Part shown: positions 9,669 to 18,171 of the stretch, piece by piece
Numbering within the stretch: position 1 is the stretch's first letter
How the letters are laid out: each line of letters begins with the position of its first letter
DNA from: Agathobacter sp.
Lineage (GTDB): Bacteria; Bacillota; Clostridia; Lachnospirales; Lachnospiraceae
DNA length: 64,000 nucleotides
Direction of reading: 5' to 3'
Assembly: GCA_022772675.1 (NCBI GenBank)
Contig: JALEZW010000060.1
Coordinates: 1 to 64,000 of the forward strand
Notes under the pieces: model-generated
What the model was told of the DNA's origin: nothing
Databases searched by the model: none
What the model saw: the letters and a program-made list of their open reading frames with translations, nothing else
Position numbers and translations under genes: made by a program

Positions 9669-10424
9669 ATGAGGAAACAACAGTATGTAGCCGCTGTCGC
9701 CTGTCTTGTGGCAGGATTAATCGGCTTTGTCGGTGTATATGCCACAGATAAAGGCAGAGAACGTAAAGAAGCGAAGGAACAGGCAGTGGAGGAAACGCAG
9801 AAAGCTCCGGCGTCCTATGAGGTAAAATCAGATACTACGGTGGAGGATGCAACGAAACGGGCGCAGGAACAGGCAAAGAAGCTGGCTGAGCAGAGAGCCC
9901 GGAAGGAAAAAGAGGAAGCGGCAAAGAAAGAACAGCAAAAGAAAGAGGAACAGACGAAAGCGGCCTCTGCAGCTGCAACAAAACAGCATTTTGACAAAAG
10001 TACCGCAGTCTGGCCTATAGAGGGGGATGTTCTGCTGGATTACAGCATGGATCAGACAATCTATTTTCCAACTCTTCAGCAGTATCGCTGTAATCCGGCT
10101 ATGGTGATTGGCGGGGCAGTCAATGATAAGGTATATGCCATGGCCCGTGGAACAATCACCAGAATCAGCGAGAACGAGGAGACCGGCTGCACGGTTGAGC
10201 AGAATCTGGGAGATGGCTATACCGCTGTGTACGGACAGTTAAAAGAATTGAACTTTAGCGAGGGCGACACAGTGGAAGGTGGGCAGGTGCTTGGCTATAT
10301 CAGCGAGCCGACCAAGTATTATGTATCAGAGGGGAGCAATGTTTATTTTAAACTTCTGAAGGATAATAAACCGGTAGATCCCAAGGAATATCTTCCCCAG
10401 ATGGAAATAAAAGCTTTAGATTAG
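9669..10424 (+). CDS. LytM/M23-fold protein lacking zinc ligands
   Basis: A 251-aa exported or membrane-anchored protein. One N-terminal hydrophobic segment (~7-24) is followed by a highly charged Lys/Glu/Ala coiled-coil stretch (~30-105). The C-terminal region has M23 peptidase (LytM) topology: VYAMARGTITRI, GDGYTAVYGQL, GDTVEGGQVLGYI and NVYFKLL...NKPVDPKEYL. The zinc-binding residues are missing: the usual HxxxD is NPAMV and the usual HxH is NVY. It is therefore probably a non-catalytic scaffold, like SpoIIQ or activator-type LytM proteins; that role is inference. GGAGGT upstream of ATG 9669 decides the start. Confidence 0.75.
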   Translation: MRKQQYVAAVACLVAGLIGFVGVYATDKGRERKEAKEQAVEETQKAPASYEVKSDTTVEDATKRAQEQAKKLAEQRARKEKEEAAKKEQQKKEEQTKAASAAATKQHFDKSTAVWPIEGDVLLDYSMDQTIYFPTLQQYRCNPAMVIGGAVNDKVYAMARGTITRISENEETGCTVEQNLGDGYTAVYGQLKELNFSEGDTVEGGQVLGYISEPTKYYVSEGSNVYFKLLKDNKPVDPKEYLPQMEIKALD

Positions 10425-10484
10425 AGGAAGAAGGAAAGAATCTGTTTGACTTTCCCGGGAATATTGCATAGAATAAGATGATAC

Positions 10485-10504
10485 AAGGGTCAGATTTGAC
10501 CCTT
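10485..10504. repeat. Palindromic intergenic element
   Basis: The perfect 8-bp arms AAGGGTCA and TGACCCTT flank the loop GATT, with a partly symmetrical GATA/TATC flank. It lies in the 248-bp gap between the LytM-fold gene and the GGDEF gene and has no T-run. The rest of the gap shows no gene. Confidence 0.5.
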
Positions 10505-10672
10505 ATATCATAAGATAAAATGGCAGATTCCCATATTGAAACAGGACAGAAAATACAGTGGTATTATTTGTAGGGTTCCATTGGCTGTTTTGAGATATAT
10601 GGGACTGCCTTTTGAAAGCTGCCGGAAAAGATAAGTACAGGAGTTCGTGTACAGAACATAGAAAGGCGGAGC

Positions 10673-12304
10673 ATGGAATATTGTCATTATAACGGGACAG
10701 TACAGCACTGGATAGATACGGTTCTTGAAAATCGGGAAAAGGATGCCAAGGTCGTATTAAAAACCTGTGATGATATTATTGAATATGGATATAAAACAGA
10801 TGACCCAAGGCTGATTGGTTTTGGCTGCTATTACAGTGGAGAGACCTACTATGGATTAAATGACGGTGTGCATTTTTTTGATTCCATGGCAGAAGCCCTT
10901 ACCTATCTGGACCGTGCCGGGGAGTGGGAACTGACAGCCCGGTGCTATAATTATCTTGGAATCTGGGCAGAGGGACGGGGGAATCCCATTGTTGCGCTGG
11001 ATTATTATCTGAATGGAATCAAGATCTGCGAGCTGCATGACCTCACGGTCATTGATGCCGTAATTCATGTGAATTTGGGAATGCAGTATCTGGAATGTGA
11101 ACATTATAAGGACTCGGAGGAGGCATTTTTATATGCCTATCAGATCCTTGAGAAACATCCTGAGGAGCCGAATTATGAGGCATATATGTTCTGCATATGC
11201 GGAAATATGGCAGAGGGACTGATCATGCAGAACAGGATGGGGGATGCAAAGAAGTATCTGGATATTGTACATAACCGATTCGGAAATAGTGCGGATATGA
11301 TAGACCTGCTTTTTATCTCCTGTGTGGATATTGCCTATTATCACAAGGCAGGAGATGAGAAAAAGAGGGATGCCTGTATTCAGTTTATTTACGAAAATAT
11401 TCCGGATAACCTGACGGTGCTTGATTTTTTTGATGACTTTTACCGGTGCTGCCTGATCCTTTTGGATACCGAACAGGATGAGTCCTTCTGGCGTATTGTG
11501 GAAGTATTAGAGCCACAGGTAATCAATGTGGGAATTGTGAATCTTCATCTTAAGGTCTTGTCCTTAAAGATGAAGTATTACCGCAGACATGGACAGAGTG
11601 CTGAGTATCTGCAGGCAGCGGGACTTTATTATGAATTGTCTGAGCGTAATGAGGATGAGAAAAAGGGAATGCTCTCCGGGGTTATTACGCTTAAGAATAA
11701 TCTGGAGCATATGCGGAAGGCCCGGATGAAGGCAGAGCATAAAAATGTGATTTTAAAGAAACAGTCGGAACAGGATCCGCTGACACATTTGGCCAACCGT
11801 TACCGCCTGAGGGAGTATTCAGAAGAAGTTTTCCGGTATTCCAGACAACATCAGATACCGGTTGCTGTAGAGATTCTTGATGTGGATTATTTTAAGGAAT
11901 ATAACGACAATTACGGTCATCAGGCAGGGGATAACTGCCTGATCAGCATAGCAAAAGTAATAAAGAATCTCGCAGAAGAAAATCATGCATTTTCCGCCCG
12001 GTATGGCGGTGATGAGTTTGTGGTTATTTACGTCAATATTTCCAAAGAAGAGATAACAGCCTGCGCAGAAAAGCTTCGGAAACGGGTGCTGGAACTGGAA
12101 ATAGAGCACCAGTATTCCAAGGCACTGCCGCTTGTGACAGTTTCCCAGGGACTGTGCTGGGGAATTCCGGGCGAAAATAACAGGGGGAAGGATTTCCTGC
12201 ATGCAGCGGATAACATGCTCTATCGGGTAAAAAATATCAGCAGAAACAATTACTGCATCGGAGGGGTGGATGAAACTGAGGATGTGTCATTTGGTACACT
12301 GTAA
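10673..12304 (+). CDS. TPR-GGDEF diguanylate cyclase
   Basis: A 543-aa cytosolic protein. The N-terminal ~350 residues are helical with TPR-like repeats (for example AGEWELTARCYNYLGIWAEG). A C-terminal GGDEF domain (~370-535) carries the intact signature YGGDEF near residue 445 and the upstream DPLTHLANRYRL typical of active cyclases. It should make c-di-GMP from two GTP. No membrane segment is seen, so the TPR part is the likely sensor. A PelD-type c-di-GMP receptor is encoded about 15 kb downstream, which makes functional linkage plausible but not proven. Confidence 0.88.
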   Translation: MEYCHYNGTVQHWIDTVLENREKDAKVVLKTCDDIIEYGYKTDDPRLIGFGCYYSGETYYGLNDGVHFFDSMAEALTYLDRAGEWELTARCYNYLGIWAEGRGNPIVALDYYLNGIKICELHDLTVIDAVIHVNLGMQYLECEHYKDSEEAFLYAYQILEKHPEEPNYEAYMFCICGNMAEGLIMQNRMGDAKKYLDIVHNRFGNSADMIDLLFISCVDIAYYHKAGDEKKRDACIQFIYENIPDNLTVLDFFDDFYRCCLILLDTEQDESFWRIVEVLEPQVINVGIVNLHLKVLSLKMKYYRRHGQSAEYLQAAGLYYELSERNEDEKKGMLSGVITLKNNLEHMRKARMKAEHKNVILKKQSEQDPLTHLANRYRLREYSEEVFRYSRQHQIPVAVEILDVDYFKEYNDNYGHQAGDNCLISIAKVIKNLAEENHAFSARYGGDEFVVIYVNISKEEITACAEKLRKRVLELEIEHQYSKALPLVTVSQGLCWGIPGENNRGKDFLHAADNMLYRVKNISRNNYCIGGVDETEDVSFGTL

Positions 12305-12328
12305 CTAAGAACAAAGAAAAGGAAAAAT

Positions 12329-13927
12329 ATGGAAACAGTTAGATTTGAGGAATTAGGGTTATATCCGCAGCTTCTGCGGGCAATTAAAGAGATGGGATTT
12401 GAGGAGGCCACACCCATACAGGCACAGGCAATTCCGGTTGTCATGAGTGGGGTGGATGTGATCGGCCAGGCACAGACCGGTACCGGTAAAACAGCTTCCT
12501 TTGGAATCCCTCTTTTGATGAAGGTGGATCCCAATAATAAAAAGACACAGGCCATTGTGCTCTCGCCTACCAGGGAACTTGCCATTCAAAGTGCAGAGGA
12601 AATCAGAAAACTTGCAAAGTATATGCACGGAATCAAGGTGCTTCCCATTTACGGAGGACAGGATATTGGAAGGCAGATTAAAGCGTTAAAGGGTGGCGCT
12701 ACGATTATTATTGGTACACCGGGGCGTGTAATGGATCATCTCCGCAGGAAAACGATTCGCTGCGATTATGTGGATACTATTGTGCTGGATGAGGCAGATG
12801 AGATGTTAAATATGGGCTTCCGTGAAGATATCGAGACGATTCTGTCTTATATTCCCCAGGAAAACCGGCAGACAGTACTTTTCTCCGCGACGATGCCGAA
12901 ACCGATTCTGGAAATCACCAGAAAATTCCAAAAGAACGCGACTACCATTAAGGTAACGAAGAAGGAACTTACGGTTCCCAGCATTGACCAGTATTACTAT
13001 GATGTGCGCAGAAATGACAAGGTGGACGTATTGACAAGGCTTATGGATTATTATAATCCGAAGCTCTCTCTGGTATTCTGTAACACGAAGCATATGGTGG
13101 ACGAACTTGCCTGTGAACTGCAGGGACGCGGCTATGCGGCAGAGGGAATCCACGGGGATATGAAACAGGCACAGCGTGACCGTGTCATGAAAAATTTCAG
13201 AAATGGAAGAACGGACATTTTAATTGCCACGGACGTGGCAGCCCGTGGAATCGATGTGGATGATGTGGAGGCTGTATTTAACTTTGACCTTCCACAGGAT
13301 AATGAGTATTATGTACACCGCATCGGAAGAACCGGCCGTGCGGGAAGAACCGGACGCGCCTTCAGCTTTGTCAAAGGAAAGGAAGTTTATAAGCTTAAAG
13401 AAATCCAGCGTTACTGTAAGACCAAGATTCAGGCACAGCCGATTCCCTCTTCGGATGATGTGGCAGCCATTAAGTCTGAGAAGATTTTAAATGAAATTGG
13501 TCAGATAATCGAAGAAGAGGATCTTCGGGATATGATTGACCTGATCGAGCAGCAGGTCAACAGTACGGATTATACCGCAATGGATATTGCAGCTGCTTTC
13601 TTAAAACAGGCAATCGGAGGGGTGGAACTGTCGAAAGAAGAACATGAATATGAGGATGCCCTTGCCGGGGATACCGGGGCAGAAGAGGGAATGGTCCGAC
13701 TGTTTATCAATATTGGAAAGAACCAGCATATCAGGCCGGGGGATATTCTCGGGGCCGTGGCTGGAGAGGCAAAGATTCCGGGAAAACTGGTGGGCGCCAT
13801 TGATATGTATGATAACTATACATTTGTCGAGGTGCCACAGGAATATGGCAGGGATGTCTTAAAGGCTATGAAAAATGTAAAGATAAAAGGTAAGGCGGTT
13901 AATGTGGAACCGGCGAACGCAAGGTGA
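12329..13927 (+). CDS. DEAD-box RNA helicase with DbpA-type RNA-binding domain
   Basis: A 532-aa ATP-dependent RNA helicase. Motifs in order: Q motif TPIQAQAIP, Walker A AQTGTGKT, PTRELA, DEAD near residue 154, SAT, and the C-lobe with ATDVAARGIDV and HRIGRTGRAGRTG. Residues ~455-530 form a DbpA-like RNA-binding domain (VRLFINIGKNQHIRPGDI), which points to ribosome assembly or a cold-shock role. AAGGAAAAAT precedes the ATG. Confidence 0.94.
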   Translation: METVRFEELGLYPQLLRAIKEMGFEEATPIQAQAIPVVMSGVDVIGQAQTGTGKTASFGIPLLMKVDPNNKKTQAIVLSPTRELAIQSAEEIRKLAKYMHGIKVLPIYGGQDIGRQIKALKGGATIIIGTPGRVMDHLRRKTIRCDYVDTIVLDEADEMLNMGFREDIETILSYIPQENRQTVLFSATMPKPILEITRKFQKNATTIKVTKKELTVPSIDQYYYDVRRNDKVDVLTRLMDYYNPKLSLVFCNTKHMVDELACELQGRGYAAEGIHGDMKQAQRDRVMKNFRNGRTDILIATDVAARGIDVDDVEAVFNFDLPQDNEYYVHRIGRTGRAGRTGRAFSFVKGKEVYKLKEIQRYCKTKIQAQPIPSSDDVAAIKSEKILNEIGQIIEEEDLRDMIDLIEQQVNSTDYTAMDIAAAFLKQAIGGVELSKEEHEYEDALAGDTGAEEGMVRLFINIGKNQHIRPGDILGAVAGEAKIPGKLVGAIDMYDNYTFVEVPQEYGRDVLKAMKNVKIKGKAVNVEPANAR

Positions 13928-13931
13928 AAAA

Positions 13932-14171
13932 ATGGAGAATTCCTCTCGCTTTTTTGAAAACAGGGACTGCAGATATTTTCCATGCCATAAGGGGACACCG
14001 GAGTTTAACTGTCTGTTCTGTTATTGTCCCCTTTATCATTTGGCAGATTGTCCGGGAGCACCGGAGTTTCGGGAAAAAAACGGGAAAATAATAAAGGTCT
14101 GTACGAATTGTAATTATCCCCACAGACCTGAACATTACGATAATATTATTGAGATATTGAAAAATAGATAA
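13932..14171 (+). CDS. Cysteine-rich small-domain protein
   Basis: A 79-aa protein with eight cysteines in metal-binding spacing (CRYFPCHKG, CLFCYCPLYHLADC, CTNC), matching the cysteine-rich small domain family often fused to or found beside cobinamide-related proteins. It probably binds metal; its role is unknown. I chose the ATG at 13932, after AAGGTGAAAAA, 5 bp after the helicase stop, so it is in the same transcript. Confidence 0.8.
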   Translation: MENSSRFFENRDCRYFPCHKGTPEFNCLFCYCPLYHLADCPGAPEFREKNGKIIKVCTNCNYPHRPEHYDNIIEILKNR

Positions 14172-14777
14172 TTACAGGGATACATCAAAGTGCATTCCCT
14201 GCAGATTTGCCAGTGCACGGATGTTATCCTCTGCGGCTCTGTTCATTTTACGTGAAATCCGGTAAAGATTTCTGGAATATTCCTTTTCCGGGGACAGAAG
14301 AGATTTTACCTTTGTTTTGTCGGCCGTTTTTAACAGGGCATCGTTAATCTTAAGAGTTCCGTCGTTATTGATGGAGATTCCGATATCTTCAAGCTCATCT
14401 GCATGCTTTTTGCTTAAGATATTAAGCTGTTTAATATACCGGTTGGTTTCCCGGCTGCCGCTCTTTTTTCCGGAGGTGATGGCATTGTTATATGTCTCCA
14501 CAAAGGCCTCGATGGAAGCGCGGGTACTGTCATCGATATCCTCGTCTTTTGTTGTCTTTTTGGAATCAGATGACTGATATTTTGAGGTAAAATCCGTTTT
14601 ACTCAGGCTGTTTGCAGCACGGGATAAGGCACGGCTGTCCTCGAAGGCCAGTGCTGCAGAGGACAGCTCTTTTCTTTTGGAGCTTTTAGCTGCATTCTGG
14701 TTATTGGAATAGTATTTTCTCAGGTAAAAGTTTGTGGATAATGACGTACCGGATGAAGTTCCAATGGAAATAGACAT
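14172..14777 (-). CDS. Hypothetical Ser/Lys-rich helical protein
   Basis: A 201-aa hydrophilic protein with no signal peptide or membrane segment. The N-terminus is Ser/Asn/Thr-rich (MSISIGTSSGTSLSTN), the middle is charged and helical, and the C-terminus is predicted helical (NRAAEDNIRALANLQG). The layout of a VETYNNAI helix followed by a DISINNDGTL-like strand faintly recalls the C-terminal region of FliD-type capping proteins, but similarity is weak and no flagellar genes are nearby. It converges on the gene before it and diverges from galM. I do not assign a function. Confidence 0.65.
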   Translation of the reverse strand: MSISIGTSSGTSLSTNFYLRKYYSNNQNAAKSSKRKELSSAALAFEDSRALSRAANSLSKTDFTSKYQSSDSKKTTKDEDIDDSTRASIEAFVETYNNAITSGKKSGSRETNRYIKQLNILSKKHADELEDIGISINNDGTLKINDALLKTADKTKVKSLLSPEKEYSRNLYRISRKMNRAAEDNIRALANLQGMHFDVSL

Positions 14778-14826
14778 ACGACGTATCCTCCTTCATATAG
14801 TATATAATATCTATCGGCACTTTCCC

Positions 14827-14855
14827 TTTACATCTTTAGTGAGAATTGATACAAT
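14827..14855 (+). promoter_or_regulatory. Promoter of galM
   Basis: TTTACA (14827-14832), a 17-bp spacer and TACAAT (14850-14855) lie 42 bp before the galM ATG. Confidence 0.65.
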
Positions 14856-14897
14856 AAAAGTATAAGAAAATCCACATGGAAAAACCGGGAGGGTACT

Positions 14898-15941
14898 ATG
14901 GACAAGAAACCGTTTGGAAAGCTTGCTGATGGTGATAAGGCAGCTCTATATACGATTGAAAATGAAAATGGGATAAAAGCAGAGATTACAGATTATGGGG
15001 CAGCACTGGTATCTTTGACAGTAAAAGATAAGACGGGAAAAGATACAGATGTGGTGCTGGGATATGACAGCGCAGAGGAATATGAGAGACAGTTTGCTAA
15101 TTTTGGTGCAATCGTGGGAAGAAACTGTAACCGGATTAAAGACGCCAGGATAGTAATCGATGGGGTGACTTATGAATTGGAGAAAAATGACCATGAAAAC
15201 AATCTCCACAGTGGTTCCCAGTGCACGGCCAGAAGAATGTGGGATGTTTGTGAGCATGAAAAGAACAGGCTGGTACTTTCTATAGTTGATGCAGACGGTC
15301 AGCAGGGATATCCGGGAAATGCGAAGATTCAGGTTACTTACGAATTGACAGAGAAAAATGAACTGGCAATTTCCTACCACGCTAAGGCTGACCAGACAAC
15401 GGTATTTAATATGACCAGTCATGGATATTTCAACTTAAGCGGTGCAGGCAGCGGCACTGCAATGGATCAGATTCTTCAGATCCGTGCATCCCATTATACC
15501 CCGTTGGCAGATGCCAGGTCGATTCCTACAGGAGAAATCGCTGCAGTAGAGGGGACACCCTTTGATTTCAGAGAACCCAAGCCCATCGGACAGGACATTG
15601 ATCAGGACAATGAGCAGCTTAAGTATGCCCATGGCTATGACCATAATTTTGTTTTGGATAAGGAAGGGGAAGGTCTGGAGAAAGTGGCTTCAGCTTACAG
15701 TGAGAAGACCGGCATTCAGATGGATGTGATCACAGACTGTGTGGGGATGCAGCTTTATACTGCGAACTTTATTCAGGGTCAGAAAGTGCAGAAAGGAGCG
15801 GTCTGTGCAGACAGGGATGCCTTCTGCCTTGAGACCCAGTATTTTCCGAATGCCATCAATGAGCCGAATTTTCCAACTCCGATAACGGAAAAGGGAAAGA
15901 CCTACGACAGTAAGACTGTTTATGCTTTTTCCATCAGATGA
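14898..15941 (+). CDS. galM: Aldose 1-epimerase (mutarotase)
   Basis: A 347-aa cytosolic enzyme that interconverts alpha and beta anomers of aldoses such as galactose. Family motifs are GRNCNRI, HENNLHSG, the catalytic His in MTSHGYFNLSG (~177), the GYDHNFVLD segment and the C-terminal catalytic Glu region CLETQYFPNAIN. It is full length. The ATG follows GGGAGGGTACT. No other Leloir pathway genes are adjacent. Confidence 0.95.
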   Translation: MDKKPFGKLADGDKAALYTIENENGIKAEITDYGAALVSLTVKDKTGKDTDVVLGYDSAEEYERQFANFGAIVGRNCNRIKDARIVIDGVTYELEKNDHENNLHSGSQCTARRMWDVCEHEKNRLVLSIVDADGQQGYPGNAKIQVTYELTEKNELAISYHAKADQTTVFNMTSHGYFNLSGAGSGTAMDQILQIRASHYTPLADARSIPTGEIAAVEGTPFDFREPKPIGQDIDQDNEQLKYAHGYDHNFVLDKEGEGLEKVASAYSEKTGIQMDVITDCVGMQLYTANFIQGQKVQKGAVCADRDAFCLETQYFPNAINEPNFPTPITEKGKTYDSKTVYAFSIR

Positions 15942-16027
15942 TATGAGGGTCAAAAGGTATAGAAATTAATTCTGTATGCAGAATAGAGACGGGATACATA
16001 GTTTGAAACGGAATAGAGAAAAATAAA

Positions 16028-16975
16028 ATGAAAATTGTATTTTTGGATGCGAAAACAATAGGGGATGATATTGATCTCTCCGGCTTTGAAAAACTGGGGG
16101 AAGTGGTGAAATATGATTTTTCCACCCGGGAGGAAGCAAGAGAGCGTACAAAGGATGCAGATGTCATTGTACTCAATAAGGTAGAAATCAATGCGAAATC
16201 TATCGGGGAAGCGGAAAAACTGAAGCTGGTATGTGTGACTGCAACAGGGACCAATAATCTCGATAAGGACTATCTGGCAGAAAGAAACATTGCGTGGAGA
16301 AATGTTGCGGGATATTCCACGGAAACCGTGGCACAGCACACATTTGCCATGTTATTTTACCTGTTGGAGCATCTTTCTTACTATGATAGGTATGTCAAAT
16401 CAGGTCAGTATGTGGGAGATGTCATGTTTACGCATTTTGACCGGGTGTTCCATGAACTACATGGCATGACTTTCGGAATCATCGGACTTGGAAATATCGG
16501 ACGAAAAGTGGCTGATATCGCCAGGGCGTTTGGATGCCGGGTAATTTATTATTCCACATCCGGAAATCATACACAGCCGGGATATGAGAGGGTTTCTCTG
16601 GAGGAACTGCTTGAAACCGCCGATATTGTGTCGGTACACGCTCCGTTAAACGAAAATACGAGGGGGCTTATGAACCGGGAGGCATTCCGGAAAATGAAAA
16701 AATCGGCAATTTTCCTGAATCTGGGACGTGGACCCATTGTGGAGGAAGGAGATCTTGCCGATGCGCTTGAAAAGGGGGAAATTGCGGCGGCAGGTCTGGA
16801 TGTGCTTTCAGCTGAACCCATGGGGCAGCATAATCCTCTCTGCAGAATTAAGGACAGTACGAAGCTTTTGATCACTCCCCATATTGCATGGGCAAGTATT
16901 GAGGCGCGTACCCGCCTCATGAATATTATCTGTGAACAGATTAAGGAAGCGGCACCTTTACTGGGGTTAGAGTAA
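16028..16975 (+). CDS. D-2-hydroxyacid dehydrogenase
   Basis: A 315-aa NAD-dependent dehydrogenase of the D-isomer family. The NAD site GLGNIGRKVADIA lies near residue 157. The catalytic Arg is in NLGRGPIVEE (~237), Glu in DVLSAEP (~266) and His in TPHIAWA (~287). The ending resembles hydroxypyruvate/glycerate dehydrogenases, but the substrate (hydroxypyruvate, glycerate or another 2-oxoacid) cannot be fixed from sequence. It overlaps the convergent downstream gene by 9 bp. Confidence 0.9.
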   Translation: MKIVFLDAKTIGDDIDLSGFEKLGEVVKYDFSTREEARERTKDADVIVLNKVEINAKSIGEAEKLKLVCVTATGTNNLDKDYLAERNIAWRNVAGYSTETVAQHTFAMLFYLLEHLSYYDRYVKSGQYVGDVMFTHFDRVFHELHGMTFGIIGLGNIGRKVADIARAFGCRVIYYSTSGNHTQPGYERVSLEELLETADIVSVHAPLNENTRGLMNREAFRKMKKSAIFLNLGRGPIVEEGDLADALEKGEIAAAGLDVLSAEPMGQHNPLCRIKDSTKLLITPHIAWASIEARTRLMNIICEQIKEAAPLLGLE

Positions 16976-17923
16976 AGGCTGTCCGCTTAAGAAGGAACGG
17001 TTTCCGTAATTGGCAAGGAACCGTTCCGTTTCTTTTTTGGGGAATCCGTTATGCTGTAAGCTGGCATAGGCATTTAGTCGTTTCAGGTATAGTTTTTCAG
17101 CCTGCAGATACAGCTCCGGGAAGGAGTCGGAAGAGCTCTCTTTGGTCCATGGATGCACCCATACCTTATGAGATAAATTAAGTGGATCTTTAATAAAACG
17201 ATAATGATCACTTGCTACCATGGGTGAGAGAAAGGCTTTTCCTAAAAACACTTTTTCAATAAATCTTGTCAGCACTTTCTTCTGACCGCTGGGATCCTTT
17301 AACAGATAGGTGCCCAGCCGCATGGCAAAGGGGGCTTTTCCCAGGAGAAATTTACTGAACCGGACATCCGGATAAGTTTCCCGGTAGGCATAGGTCAGCA
17401 TCTTTGTGATAACATGGTGCTCCCGGGTGCTGAGGCGAATGGTGGCATTCTGGTGGAATTGCGATGGGCGGAGGTGCTTCTTTCTGTAGAGGAGTTCCCG
17501 GTCGATTTCTGTCTCGAAATAAGCATGCTGTCCGAAATATTCCAGATTCGTAGGAGGGGTGTCCGCAGAATATCCCGTAAAAGCATATACATAAGGGTGA
17601 ATCGTGCAGTCTAACGTATAGTGTCCGATGAATCCGCAGATATAGGCATCGGCAATTGCAAGAGAGCGTTTTTTCCCTTTAAATAGGGTTCGGCTGTGCA
17701 GGAGATTGGAAAAAAACTCTCCTGTTTTTTTACTGTGTGCAAGAGCCCCAAGATTCTCAAGGAGAAGGGCATAGGAAGGCAGGTCGTAGAAAAAAACATC
17801 CGGTCCCTGCAGACCAAGGGCAAAAGCCGAGTGGTTTCGTCTTATCATCTCCTGCAAAAAGGAGGATGAAAGGTGCTTGCAGACATCAGTTCCAAACAGA
17901 TAATGGGTTGTAAAACCTGGCAT
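16967..17923 (-). CDS. Zinc-dependent phospholipase C-like protein
   Basis: A 318-aa protein of the zinc-dependent phospholipase C family. Likely metal ligands are N-terminal MPGFTTHYLFG, the Asp in LQGPDVFFYD and the GHYTLDCTIHP motif near residue 98, followed by a third His/Glu set in GQHAYFETEID. No signal peptide is visible, so it is probably intracellular. I chose the ATG at 17923 because MPGFTTHYLFG is the family start and TGGAGTGATAA precedes it. It is common in Lachnospiraceae with no known substrate. Confidence 0.8.
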   Translation of the reverse strand: MPGFTTHYLFGTDVCKHLSSSFLQEMIRRNHSAFALGLQGPDVFFYDLPSYALLLENLGALAHSKKTGEFFSNLLHSRTLFKGKKRSLAIADAYICGFIGHYTLDCTIHPYVYAFTGYSADTPPTNLEYFGQHAYFETEIDRELLYRKKHLRPSQFHQNATIRLSTREHHVITKMLTYAYRETYPDVRFSKFLLGKAPFAMRLGTYLLKDPSGQKKVLTRFIEKVFLGKAFLSPMVASDHYRFIKDPLNLSHKVWVHPWTKESSSDSFPELYLQAEKLYLKRLNAYASLQHNGFPKKETERFLANYGNRSFLSGQPLL

Positions 17924-18171
17924 ATTATCACTCCAATCGTTGTTGTTAATTATCATCATAATATATTTCCCACAATTCGTAAATATTTTTCATTGACTTT
18001 GCATATGATGATACAAAAAGGCAAAATTGTCTATTGCCGGTATACAGGGTTTAGGGTTTGAATATTCTTTTTGGGGAGAATAATTCATATACTTGAATTT
18101 GAAACGGATAAAGGAATGAATGGAATGTCAGCCGGCAGATGGAACCGGCTTTACAGGGAGGAGCGATTAAC

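Noticed and set aside
16967-16975. Overlap of convergent genes as a sign of misannotation
   Set aside because: Both proteins have family-typical C-termini; a 9-bp convergent overlap is common.
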